This document shows positions 35,026 to 41,802 of a DNA stretch of 64,000 nt, in pieces. Within the stretch, counting starts at the first letter, position 1; every line of letters starts with the position of its first letter. A program made the translations under genes and the position numbers. The stretch is taken from positions 1 through 64,000 of the forward strand of contig NZ_VLKT01000023.1 of assembly GCF_007830515.1 (NCBI RefSeq). The letters are read 5' to 3'. The notes beneath the pieces were generated by a model. It saw only the letters and a program-made list of their open reading frames with translations, was not told where the DNA came from and made no database searches. Source of the DNA: Mesorhizobium tianshanense (GTDB lineage: Bacteria > Pseudomonadota > Alphaproteobacteria > Rhizobiales > Rhizobiaceae).

Positions 35026-36513
35026 TTATTCGGCGTCCTTGGCAGCCTTTTTCTTCGGCGCGGCCTTCTTCTTCGGCTCTTCCGCATCGTCGGCCGTCTT
35101 GGCGTCGGCCTGCTTAGCGTCGGCCTTCTTGGCAGCGGCTTTCTTCGCCGGCTTCGCCTTGGCCGTCTCGGTGTCTTCGTCGTCGGCCATCAGCTCTTCC
35201 TTGCTGACCTTGACGTCGGTGACGGAAATCTGACCGAGGAGATGATCGACCACCTTCTCCTCGAATATCGGCGCGCGCAGCGTGTTCAATGCTTCGGGAT
35301 TGCCGCGGTAGAATTCGAAGGCTTCCTGCTGCTGGGCGGCCGGATAGCGGCGCACCTGCTCGAACAGGCCGCGCTGCAATTCCTCGTCCGACACGGTAAC
35401 GCCGGCCTTTTCGCCGATTTCGGCGAGAACCAGGCCGAGACGCACGCGGCGCTCGGCAAGTCGCATATATTCGGCGCGCGCCTCTTCTTCCGTCGTCTCC
35501 TCGTCGGCGAAGGTGCGGCCGGCGGTTTCCAGATCGCGGTTGACCTGGTTCCAGATGTTGTTGAACTCGGCTTCGATGAGCTTCGACGGCGCCTCGAACG
35601 AGTAAGCGGCGTCGAGCTGGTCGAGCAGCTGGCGCTTGACCTTCTGGCGCGTCATCGATCCGAACTGGTTCTCGATCTGGGTGCGCACCACTTCACGCAG
35701 GCGCTCCAGCGACTCCAGGCCGAGGTTCTTGGCCGTTTCGTCGTTGATTTCCAAAGCCCCGGGCTGGGACACTTCCTTGACGGTGACGTCGAAGGTGGCT
35801 TCCTTGCCGGCAAGATGCGCCGCCTGGTAGTTTTCCGGGAATGTGACCGTGACCTGCTTCTCGTCGCCGGCCTTGCTGCCGATGAGCTGATCCTCGAAGC
35901 CGGGAATGAATTCCTTGGAGCCGAGCACCAGAGGCTGGTCCGTGCCGGCGCCGCCGTTGAAGGCCTCGCCGTCGATCTTGCCGACATAGTCGATCGTCAC
36001 ACGGTCGCCTTCGGCAGCCTTGCCGGCCTTCGGCTCGTAGGTGCGCGCCGATTCGGCGACACGCTGGACCTGCTCGTCGATCTCGCTGTCAGGCACGTCG
36101 AACACCTGACGCGTCACCTTGATGTCGGAGAAATCCTTGATCTCGATGGGCGGGATGATCTCGTAATTCAGGCGGAATTCGAAGTCGGCGCCGCCGGCCA
36201 GGATCTTCTCGGCCTCCTTCTCGTCCTCGGTCATGATCACTTCGGGCTGCATGGCAGCCTTTTCGCCGCGCCCGGTGATGATCGAACGGGTCGAATCGTT
36301 GAGGATCTCGTTGACCACTTCGGCCATGAACGACTTGCCGTAGACCTTGCGCAGGTGCTGCACCGGCACCTTGCCGGGGCGGAAGCCGTTGATGCGGACC
36401 TTGCTCCTGGCGTCGGAAAGCCGCGCCATCAGCTTGGCTTCCATGTCACCGGCCGGCACGGTGATCTTGATCTCGCGCTTGAGACCGGAATTGAGCGTTT
36501 CGGTGACCTGCAT
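35026..36513 (-). CDS. tig: Trigger factor (ribosome-associated chaperone, PPIase)
   Basis: 495 residues from the second of two adjacent ATGs (MQVTETLNSGLKREI). The N-terminal ribosome-binding domain has the signature GFRPGKVPVQHLRKVYG; the FKBP-type PPIase domain is near residues 160-245 (EGDRVTIDYVGKIDGEAFNGG); the C-terminal chaperone arms follow. An added tail of about 50 residues is a lysine/alanine/aspartate-rich repeat ending KKKAAKDAE, common in rhizobial homologues. Upstream lies a 340-base region with tRNA-Leu. Confidence 0.96.
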   Translation of the reverse strand: MQVTETLNSGLKREIKITVPAGDMEAKLMARLSDARSKVRINGFRPGKVPVQHLRKVYGKSFMAEVVNEILNDSTRSIITGRGEKAAMQPEVIMTEDEKEAEKILAGGADFEFRLNYEIIPPIEIKDFSDIKVTRQVFDVPDSEIDEQVQRVAESARTYEPKAGKAAEGDRVTIDYVGKIDGEAFNGGAGTDQPLVLGSKEFIPGFEDQLIGSKAGDEKQVTVTFPENYQAAHLAGKEATFDVTVKEVSQPGALEINDETAKNLGLESLERLREVVRTQIENQFGSMTRQKVKRQLLDQLDAAYSFEAPSKLIEAEFNNIWNQVNRDLETAGRTFADEETTEEEARAEYMRLAERRVRLGLVLAEIGEKAGVTVSDEELQRGLFEQVRRYPAAQQQEAFEFYRGNPEALNTLRAPIFEEKVVDHLLGQISVTDVKVSKEELMADDEDTETAKAKPAKKAAAKKADAKQADAKTADDAEEPKKKAAPKKKAAKDAE

Positions 36514-36856
36514 CATAAAACCTTTGTTTTCATCAATGGGGCCGCCAAACGGCTCCTGCCGTTTACAGCCTGCCGGTATGATCTCGCCGGGAATGGCTTT
36601 TGGTGCGGGACTTGGCGATCTGTCCGCTCAAAGCGGCTCAACTCGTCCAAAAATACGCTCCAAAATGTGAATAAGTCTTTGTTTTTCCTACTTCTTATCA
36701 CATTCAGCAGAAGCGGATCGTCGCGTCCCGTCACATTCGACACGCCTTTTGTCACAGGCGCGGCTAATTTTCAACCATCTTCGCGCTCCCCGCGAATAGC
36801 CCCCATTTTGACCGCGACATTGACAGAATGATGGCTACATGGGATTGCCGGGCAGC
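36514..36856. other. Intergenic region between tig and tRNA-Leu
   Basis: About 340 bases with the tig promoter region; it is more AT-rich than its surroundings near 36650-36720. No other gene or structure was recognised. Confidence 0.5.
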
Positions 36857-36941
36857 GCGGATGTGGCGGAATTGGTAGACGCCCTGGATTTAGGTTCCAG
36901 TGCCGAAAGGCGTGGGGGTTCGAGTCCCTTCATCCGCACCA
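36857..36941 (+). tRNA. tRNA-Leu (anticodon UAG)
   Basis: 85 bases including an encoded CCA. Acceptor GCGGATG pairs with CATCCGC; the D-arm has GGTAGACGC, the anticodon stem CTGGA/TCCAG frames the loop TTTAGGT (anticodon TAG), a long variable arm TGCCGAAAGGCGTG marks a class II tRNA, and the T-arm is GGGGTTCGAGTCCCT. It decodes CUA and probably other CUN codons. Confidence 0.96.
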
Positions 36942-36951
36942 CTACGGTGGC

Positions 36952-38400
36952 CTACTCCTCGAAAACCTGGCGCGTGAACCATTCGGTCAAATTCGCAAGT
37001 TCAGGTCCCAGCACGCGGTCGTCGCCGACCGGCGGCACGATGCTTCTGATATCCACGACGAACGACTGAAGCGCTAGAGGAGCCGCGCGGTCGGTGACAT
37101 GCAAGGCCTGCGAGGCGATCACGGCCAGCATCGCCATCGCGGCATCGAGGCAGCGGCCGGCGCGCGCTTCCTTCGTCCATGCGAGGAAGACCGTCGTCGC
37201 GACATCGTCCTGCCCGGCGCCGGCCGATTCCGTTCCCGGGATGAAGGTGCGCTGGGCCGCAAGTTTCGCCTGCTCCAGATACCCCGTGATCGCCATCGGC
37301 ACATAGCCCACATTGCCGTGACCGTCGCTGTCGCTCCAGTCACGCCCGGTCAAAAGCAGATCGGGCAGCAGCGACACCTTGCCGTTCAGAAGCTTCGAGG
37401 CGTGGCGGTCGCATAACAGGCAGATATCGGCCCATATCGCCGCCAAGTCGTCCAGGGCAGGCGTTGCCATGGCATTGTGATAGCCGCCCGTGCTGATGCA
37501 GCGTCCGAGCGGATGCATGTCGTCAGGCGGGATATAGACCGGGTTGTCGGAGACCGAAGCGAGCGACACGGTGGCCGCCCGCTCCGCCGCTGCCAGCGCG
37601 CGATGCGCGTGTCCGAGGATGCGAGGGACGATGCGGTAGCTGACCGGCGCCTGATAATTGCGGCGCCCGGTGCCGGCGCCGGCAAGAAACGCTCTCAACC
37701 CCCGCAAGGCCGCTGCTTCATGTTCATCGCCCCAAAGCGCGTCGAGCGCCGGGTCGTAATGTTCGAGCGGCGCGCGAAACGCTTCGATCGAAAGCGCAAA
37801 GACCTTTTCGGCAAGGCGAATGCGGCGGCGAGCCGCCAGGGCCGAGTCGGCCACCAGCGCGGCACCGCAGGGCGACCCGTTTATGAGGGAGCCCCGTTCC
37901 TTGACTTCCAGGTCGAAGCGCGTCGAAAGTTCCGCAAACAGCGGATAGAGGGCGAGGATTTCACCGGCGCCGCCCTGGCCGGAGGATGGCACCATGGGCA
38001 TGGGTCCGCCGTCCAGCATCGCGGCGACTGCGAGCGCAATGCGTGGCGTGGTCGCGGCATTTCCTTCGAGGAAATTCGCCAGGCGGGCGAGCACGATCGC
38101 CCTGACCACGCGATCCGGCAAAGGCTCGCCGAATGACGTGGCGGCCGCGAACGCCTTGATGCGCGCGTGGCGATCCCGCTCGCCAAGCTCGAGCCGCCTG
38201 CTCGCCAGTTCTCCCATGGCCGTGGTTACGCCATAGATGACCGGCACAGGGTCGGTTTCAATAAGACGCAGGAACGACGCGCGACACTCGGCGATGCGCT
38301 GCAGCGCCTTGTCGCTGATCTGCACCGTGTCTCTTTTCCAGGCGACGCGGAAAACGGTGTCGAGATTTATGTCCTCTCGTGTCGTCAGGATAATTGTCAT
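36952..38400 (-). CDS. HAL/PAL-family aromatic amino acid lyase homologue without the MIO serine
   Basis: 482 residues, close to the 500 of histidine ammonia-lyase. Fold landmarks are present: VIYGVTTAMGELASRR near the N-terminus (Tyr and Gly loop), ARLANFLEGNAATT, GSLINGSPCGAAL, VSLASVSDNPVYIP, GYHNAMATPALDDLA, and FIPGTESAGAGQDDV. Where active lyases carry the A-S-G triad that cyclises to the MIO electrophile (GASGDLAPL), this protein reads SGQGGAGEILAL, with no serine. It may therefore be a lyase-fold protein with another activity (e.g. mutase-like, binding or a different cofactor), or inactive. It sits alone beside tRNA-Leu. Confidence 0.75.
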   Translation of the reverse strand: MTIILTTREDINLDTVFRVAWKRDTVQISDKALQRIAECRASFLRLIETDPVPVIYGVTTAMGELASRRLELGERDRHARIKAFAAATSFGEPLPDRVVRAIVLARLANFLEGNAATTPRIALAVAAMLDGGPMPMVPSSGQGGAGEILALYPLFAELSTRFDLEVKERGSLINGSPCGAALVADSALAARRRIRLAEKVFALSIEAFRAPLEHYDPALDALWGDEHEAAALRGLRAFLAGAGTGRRNYQAPVSYRIVPRILGHAHRALAAAERAATVSLASVSDNPVYIPPDDMHPLGRCISTGGYHNAMATPALDDLAAIWADICLLCDRHASKLLNGKVSLLPDLLLTGRDWSDSDGHGNVGYVPMAITGYLEQAKLAAQRTFIPGTESAGAGQDDVATTVFLAWTKEARAGRCLDAAMAMLAVIASQALHVTDRAAPLALQSFVVDIRSIVPPVGDDRVLGPELANLTEWFTRQVFEE

Positions 38401-38452
38401 GTCTGATGCTGTCCGACGCTTTCCAATTCCAATCGGGCCACGCTTTCCAATT

Positions 38453-39034
38453 CTAATAAAGCGGCTCCTCGAACAGCGTCTTGTCGCCGTCCATCAGCGC
38501 CTTGATCTGCGCGGTGCCGTTGGCTGCGATTGCGACGCGGACGCCGAACGGCCGCACCCGCATGTCGTTCTCGATCGCCATCCCCTCGCCTTCCGGCAGG
38601 TAGAAGCGCTCGATGCCGTAATCCGGCGCGATCGTCGTGGCCGCGCTGAGATCCCAGCCCTCGGCCACATGCCCGACGATATCGGCTTCGTCGGTTGCCG
38701 CCGGCGCCGGCGCTTGCCCGAACCAGGCCGCGGCCGCCGCCCAATAGCCGTCGGCGCCCCGCTTCAGCCTGACCACGATGGATGTATCGTCACTGGTCAG
38801 CTTGCCGGCCGGGACGTTGGCGATCAGCTTCACCGGTATGCGCGAAATTTCGTAGCCGAGGCGAACATAGTCGCCGCGCAGCAGATCGCGTGGATCGATC
38901 GGTTCGACCTTGAGCAGCACTTGCTTGCCGTCGCGCAGGATCGCCGCCCGGCCGGCGATGATCCAGCTCAGGAAGCCGATCTGGACAAGCGCCAGCACCA
39001 ACGCCGAGATAACAAGTCTTTTGCCGGTCATCAT
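38453..39034 (-). CDS. GDYXXLXY-domain membrane-anchored protein
   Basis: 193 residues with one N-terminal helix (LVISALVLALVQIGFLSWII) and a periplasmic domain carrying the naming motif GDYVRLGYEI after DPRDLLR. It is translationally coupled (4-base overlap) to the DUF2157 gene before it, a constant pairing for these two families. Function unknown, probably an envelope complex. Confidence 0.85.
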   Translation of the reverse strand: MMTGKRLVISALVLALVQIGFLSWIIAGRAAILRDGKQVLLKVEPIDPRDLLRGDYVRLGYEISRIPVKLIANVPAGKLTSDDTSIVVRLKRGADGYWAAAAAWFGQAPAPAATDEADIVGHVAEGWDLSAATTIAPDYGIERFYLPEGEGMAIENDMRVRPFGVRVAIAANGTAQIKALMDGDKTLFEEPLY

Positions 39035-40149
39035 GCCGCCGCTCCTTCCACGCTCGGGGCCCTCATGCGTTTTTCCACGCGGATGATGACAAGGGCAAGG
39101 ATGCCGAGAAGCACGGCGGCCGCAAGGAAGAAGCCTGCCGTGTTGAGCATCGACTGCAGCATCACCACATAGATGATGACGAGTTCGAAAGCGAAGCCGG
39201 CATAGGCAATCCAGCGCAGGCCCCTGCTTTCGCGGCCGCCCAGCACGATTGCCGCGACAATGCCGGCAAGTGCCGCGGCCGAGGCAATTGCGAAGCCGCT
39301 ATTGTAGCCGCTTTCATCGGCCAGTTCGAACTGGATCATCGCCAGGCCGGCAAGAAATCCGATCAGCGCGTGCAAGGGCAGCCGGCCACCAAGCTGCATG
39401 ATCCTTTCTACGGGCTCGGCCGCGAAGATCGCAGCCGCAAAAAGCAGCGCCGACACGACGACGAGCGGGACAGCGACCTGCAGCGTTTCGTATTCCATAG
39501 CCATCAGCACGAGATAGAAGATGACCGACAGGATCATCAGGTGCCGCGCCGCCCGGCTGCGCGTCCAGAACGAAATGGCAAACAGCACCAGCGCCATCAC
39601 GACAAAGAGATGCGGAAATTCCGCGCGCCCGAAATAGTCGAACGCTCTCAGGAACAGCCACGCGTCGGCAATGCCGACGGCAGCGACGGTCAGCGGGCTC
39701 GATCGCAGCGCGACCGCCGCCAGGGCCGCGCCCGCGCCCCAGGTGATCAACGCCCAGGCCTCGTCGCCGGACAAATGATACATCTGGCCGATCAGCGCGA
39801 TCGATCCGCCGAAGGCTGCCGCGGCGACGATCCAGAGTGCCTCGCCGATCGCCGCATGGTCGCGTGTCTTCAGCACCGCGCCGCCGACATAGCCGGCGAG
39901 GATGATCGCGAAGAGCGCTGCCACCCGCGCCAGCCGCGGGATGGCTTCCCAATTGGCGGCGACGAAGATCAGGATGGCGGCGCCAAACAGCAGCGCCGCC
40001 ATCATCGCCAGGATCGAACCGAAGCTCAGCGATCTCTGTTGACTGGTCTCGACGTCGCGCGTCAGCGCGGCGGCCGTCGAGGCATCGATCAGGCCGGTCT
40101 GCAGCCATCGTGCGATATCGGTCCTGACCCGTGACGAATAGCTCGCCAT
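39031..40149 (-). CDS. DUF2157 multi-pass membrane protein
   Basis: 372 residues from ATG 40149, preceded by GGGGGAGAG; an earlier start at 40194 lacks support. A short soluble head (WLQTGLIDASTAAALTRDV) with the DUF2157 pattern is followed by about ten or eleven membrane helices. Paired with the GDYXXLXY gene by an ATGA overlap. The role of the pair is unknown. Confidence 0.85.
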   Translation of the reverse strand: MASYSSRVRTDIARWLQTGLIDASTAAALTRDVETSQQRSLSFGSILAMMAALLFGAAILIFVAANWEAIPRLARVAALFAIILAGYVGGAVLKTRDHAAIGEALWIVAAAAFGGSIALIGQMYHLSGDEAWALITWGAGAALAAVALRSSPLTVAAVGIADAWLFLRAFDYFGRAEFPHLFVVMALVLFAISFWTRSRAARHLMILSVIFYLVLMAMEYETLQVAVPLVVVSALLFAAAIFAAEPVERIMQLGGRLPLHALIGFLAGLAMIQFELADESGYNSGFAIASAAALAGIVAAIVLGGRESRGLRWIAYAGFAFELVIIYVVMLQSMLNTAGFFLAAAVLLGILALVIIRVEKRMRAPSVEGAAA

Positions 40150-40259
40150 GTCTCTCTCCCCCAGCTTGGTCTTTTTTTCAGCCGATCCGGCCAAGCCGTT
40201 GACGCCACGGCATTTTCCGATTCGGGTTTATCTATGTCGAAGACGTGAGCGCGCGGTGA

Positions 40260-40296
40260 TGGTGCATTGCACAATTTGCATTGCTGCCATGCACCA
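40260..40296. promoter_or_regulatory. Candidate regulator-binding region upstream of the DUF1127 genes
   Basis: TGGTGCAT (40260-40267) and ATGCACCA (40289-40296) form an inverted repeat, and inside it TGCACAATTTGCA (40268-40280) has the T-N11-A form of a LysR-type box. It lies about 90 bases before the first DUF1127 start. In Brucella and Agrobacterium, DUF1127 small genes are activated by the LysR protein VtlR/LsrB; this site may serve the same regulator, which is inference. Confidence 0.45.
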
Positions 40297-40385
40297 ATAG
40301 CGCTTTTAAATCGATATGACCCCACCTATCTTCAGGGCGTACACAAAGACGGAATGATCCGAAAGAAAGACGAAACGAGAATACC

Positions 40386-40526
40386 ATGAACCTGATCCGC
40401 AACTACCGCAACTGGCGCCGCTACCGGGACACCGTTTCCGAGCTGAGCCGCCTGAGCAACCGCGAACTGACCGACCTCGGCATCAGCCGCAGCGACATTC
40501 ACTACGTCGCCCGCAAGGCGGTCTAA
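40386..40526 (+). CDS. DUF1127 small basic protein (first copy)
   Basis: 46 residues beginning MNLIRNYRNWRRYRDT and ending YVARKAV; too short for most gene callers. It contains the DUF1127 pattern of Arg/Tyr-rich first half and L..L..REL.DLGISR..I second half. In Rhodobacter the homologue CcaF1 is an RNA-binding protein encoded directly before the CcsR RNAs; the same gene order occurs here. Between this gene and its copy, TTCGGACC (40532-40539) pairs with GGTCCGAA (40546-40553), followed by TTTT: a weak attenuator. Confidence 0.9.
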   Translation: MNLIRNYRNWRRYRDTVSELSRLSNRELTDLGISRSDIHYVARKAV

Positions 40527-40575
40527 TCCTCTTCGGACCGCAAATGGTCCGAACCAGTTTTGAAAGAGAACGACA

Positions 40576-40716
40576 ATGAACCTGATCCGCAACTATCGTA
40601 ACTGGCGCGTTTACCGCGACACCGTTAACGAGCTGGGTCGCCTTTCCAACCGTCAGCTCCATGATCTCGGCATCGTCCGCGACGAGATCAAGACCGTCGC
40701 CCGCAAGGCGATCTAG
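40576..40716 (+). CDS. DUF1127 small basic protein (second copy)
   Basis: 46 residues, a tandem paralogue of the preceding gene: MNLIRNYRNWRVYRDT at the start and VARKAI at the end, with changes mainly in the middle (SNRQLHDLGIVRDEI). The stop is ten bases before the first hairpin of the RNA array, so the array is probably the 3' part of the same transcript and released by processing, as for ccaF1-ccsR. The family is linked in Alphaproteobacteria to stress and to RNA regulation. Confidence 0.9.
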   Translation: MNLIRNYRNWRVYRDTVNELGRLSNRQLHDLGIVRDEIKTVARKAI

Positions 40717-40725
40717 TCACAAGAA

Positions 40726-40845
40726 TTTCGCCAGGATCGACCTCCTCCCCGATCCTGACGAATACGGTCAGCCTTCACCTCCTCCCGAGGGTTGACCACA
40801 AAAACGGCGCCCGCCGCACCTCCTCCCGCGGCGGGCGCTGTTTCC
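40726..40845 (+). ncRNA. Cuckoo/CcsR-like RNA array, first triad of anti-SD hairpins
   Basis: Three hairpins, each with the same loop ACCTCCTCCC. Hairpin 1: stem CAGGATCG (40732-40739) / CGATCCTG (40750-40757). Hairpin 2: 40766-40776 with 40787-40797, 11 pairs including two G-U. Hairpin 3: GCGCCCGCCGC (40807-40817) with GCGGCGGGCGC (40828-40838), perfect. The stems differ in sequence while the loops are identical, showing selection on the loop. ACCUCCU is also the anti-Shine-Dalgarno text at the 3' end of 16S rRNA. The published CcsR1-4 RNAs of Rhodobacter, induced by stress, have CCUCCUCCC loops in the same position behind a DUF1127 gene. Confidence 0.85.
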
Positions 40846-40925
40846 AGGGGCGAAAAACAGCGTTTTTCGTCCCCAAGGACGAAAACGAGTTTCGTCCTGG
40901 GGTTTCGCCCCCCTTTCATCAGGCG
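40846..40925 (+). other. Spacer between the two hairpin triads with competing inverted repeats
   Basis: The strand carries GGGG-C-GAAAAAC (40847-40858) pairing with GTTTTTCGTCCCC (40862-40874), and CCCC-A-AGGACGAAA (40871-40884) pairing with TTTCGTCCTGGGG (40890-40902). Both use CCCC at 40871-40874, so only one can form at a time. TTTCGCC and GGCGAAA then frame 40903-40928. It may separate two transcripts, hold a processing site or a promoter. No gene is seen. Confidence 0.5.
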
Positions 40926-41057
40926 AAAGGAATTTCGTCAGAGCCGACCTCCTCCCCGGCGATGACGAATACGGTCGATCTTCACCTCCTCCCGAGGATC
41001 GACCAACAAAACGACACCCGCCGGACCTCCTCCCCCGGCGGGTGTTGTTGTTTTTCA
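40926..41057 (+). ncRNA. Cuckoo/CcsR-like RNA array, second triad of anti-SD hairpins
   Basis: A diverged duplicate of the first triad in the same order. Hairpin 4: TTCGTCA-GA-GCCG (40934-40946) with CGGC-GA-TGACGAA (40957-40969). Hairpin 5: GGTCGATCTTC (40973-40983) with GAGGATCGACC (40994-41004). Hairpin 6: ACACCCGCCGG (41014-41024) with CCGGCGGGTGT (41035-41045). Loops are all ACCTCCTCCC. Hairpins 1 and 4 share flanking AATTTCG...GACGAATACGGTC text, 2 and 5 share GGTC...GACC ends, and 3 and 6 are GC-rich and terminator-like. The array ends in TGTTGTTTTTC. Confidence 0.85.
41014..41056 (+). terminator. Intrinsic terminator of the cuckoo-like array
   Basis: Perfect 11-bp stem (41014-41024 / 41035-41045) followed by a T-rich TGTTGTTTTTC. 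The last anti-SD hairpin therefore also acts as the transcription stop. Confidence 0.75.
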
Positions 41058-41101
41058 GGGTCGAAGCACTCTGAGGGCCGTTTTGGCGGGAGTCCCGGTC
41101 G

Positions 41102-41710
41102 TCAGTTCAGCGCACCGCTTTCCAGCACGCCCCGTTTCTTCCACTGGCTCAGCGGAAAAATGTCCGGTGCGCCGCCCATCGGCGCATACCAGGTATCCAC
41201 CACCCATTCGGTGCCCCCGCGGTCGCTGATCACCGCCGTCCAATGGGGATAGCGCCCGTCGACAAACAGGCCTCGCGAGGCATTGCGCTCGACCTTGTGA
41301 AACCTGAGCAATTTTCGCTCGGCAAGATAGACCAGCAGCGCATGCGTATTGGTCGATTCGTCGACACAATCCATCTGGCCCCTGATGCGCGATGCACCGA
41401 ATTCCGACTGCGGCAGATCGCGAACGCCGGTGGCCCGGAAAATGCGCTGCTCGAAATAGCGGACAGCCTTCGAAATGGCGGAACGCTCGGCTTGAGGCGA
41501 ACCCGCGCCCGCACGCAGGATAGAGCGGAAACGCGCGCCGTCGCCGGGGCCAAGCGCGAGCATCGTGCGATAGTTGCAACTGTAGCCGTGGCATATGGGG
41601 ATCCGCTTGGAAGCCGTCGCGGCCAGTTCGCCGGCGGCCGCTGATCCGCCTACGGCTATCACCACTGTCAGAAATGTCGCTCTGACAAAGACCCCAAGAT
41701 TCCCGCCCAT
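41102..41710 (-). CDS. Secreted protein, possibly a cysteine-peptidase/transglutaminase-like fold
   Basis: 202 residues with an N-terminal signal peptide (VRATFLTVVIAVGGSAAAG, about residues 9-27). The mature part has GQMDCVDESTNTHALLVYL, then PHWTAVISD, then WVVDTWYAP. The Cys, His and Asp in that order, with a D-x-W, recall the catalytic triad of papain-like and transglutaminase-type proteins, but the match is only by eye. Two more cysteines (PICHGYSC) could form a disulfide. It is convergent with the RNA array; its stop is 45 bases after the terminator. Confidence 0.55.
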   Translation of the reverse strand: MGGNLGVFVRATFLTVVIAVGGSAAAGELAATASKRIPICHGYSCNYRTMLALGPGDGARFRSILRAGAGSPQAERSAISKAVRYFEQRIFRATGVRDLPQSEFGASRIRGQMDCVDESTNTHALLVYLAERKLLRFHKVERNASRGLFVDGRYPHWTAVISDRGGTEWVVDTWYAPMGGAPDIFPLSQWKKRGVLESGALN

Positions 41711-41802
41711 TCTCCGACAGTAGCGATTGCAGCACTTGGCGGCAACAGCACGGCTAACTCGTGCAATTGCATTCGCAGCTACAAGAGATTATTTCGGCGC
41801 TC

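Noticed and set aside
40726..41057. Regularly spaced repeats as a CRISPR array
   Set aside because: Only the 10-base loop is constant, flanked by self-complementary stems of different sequence; no repeat-spacer pattern and no cas genes.
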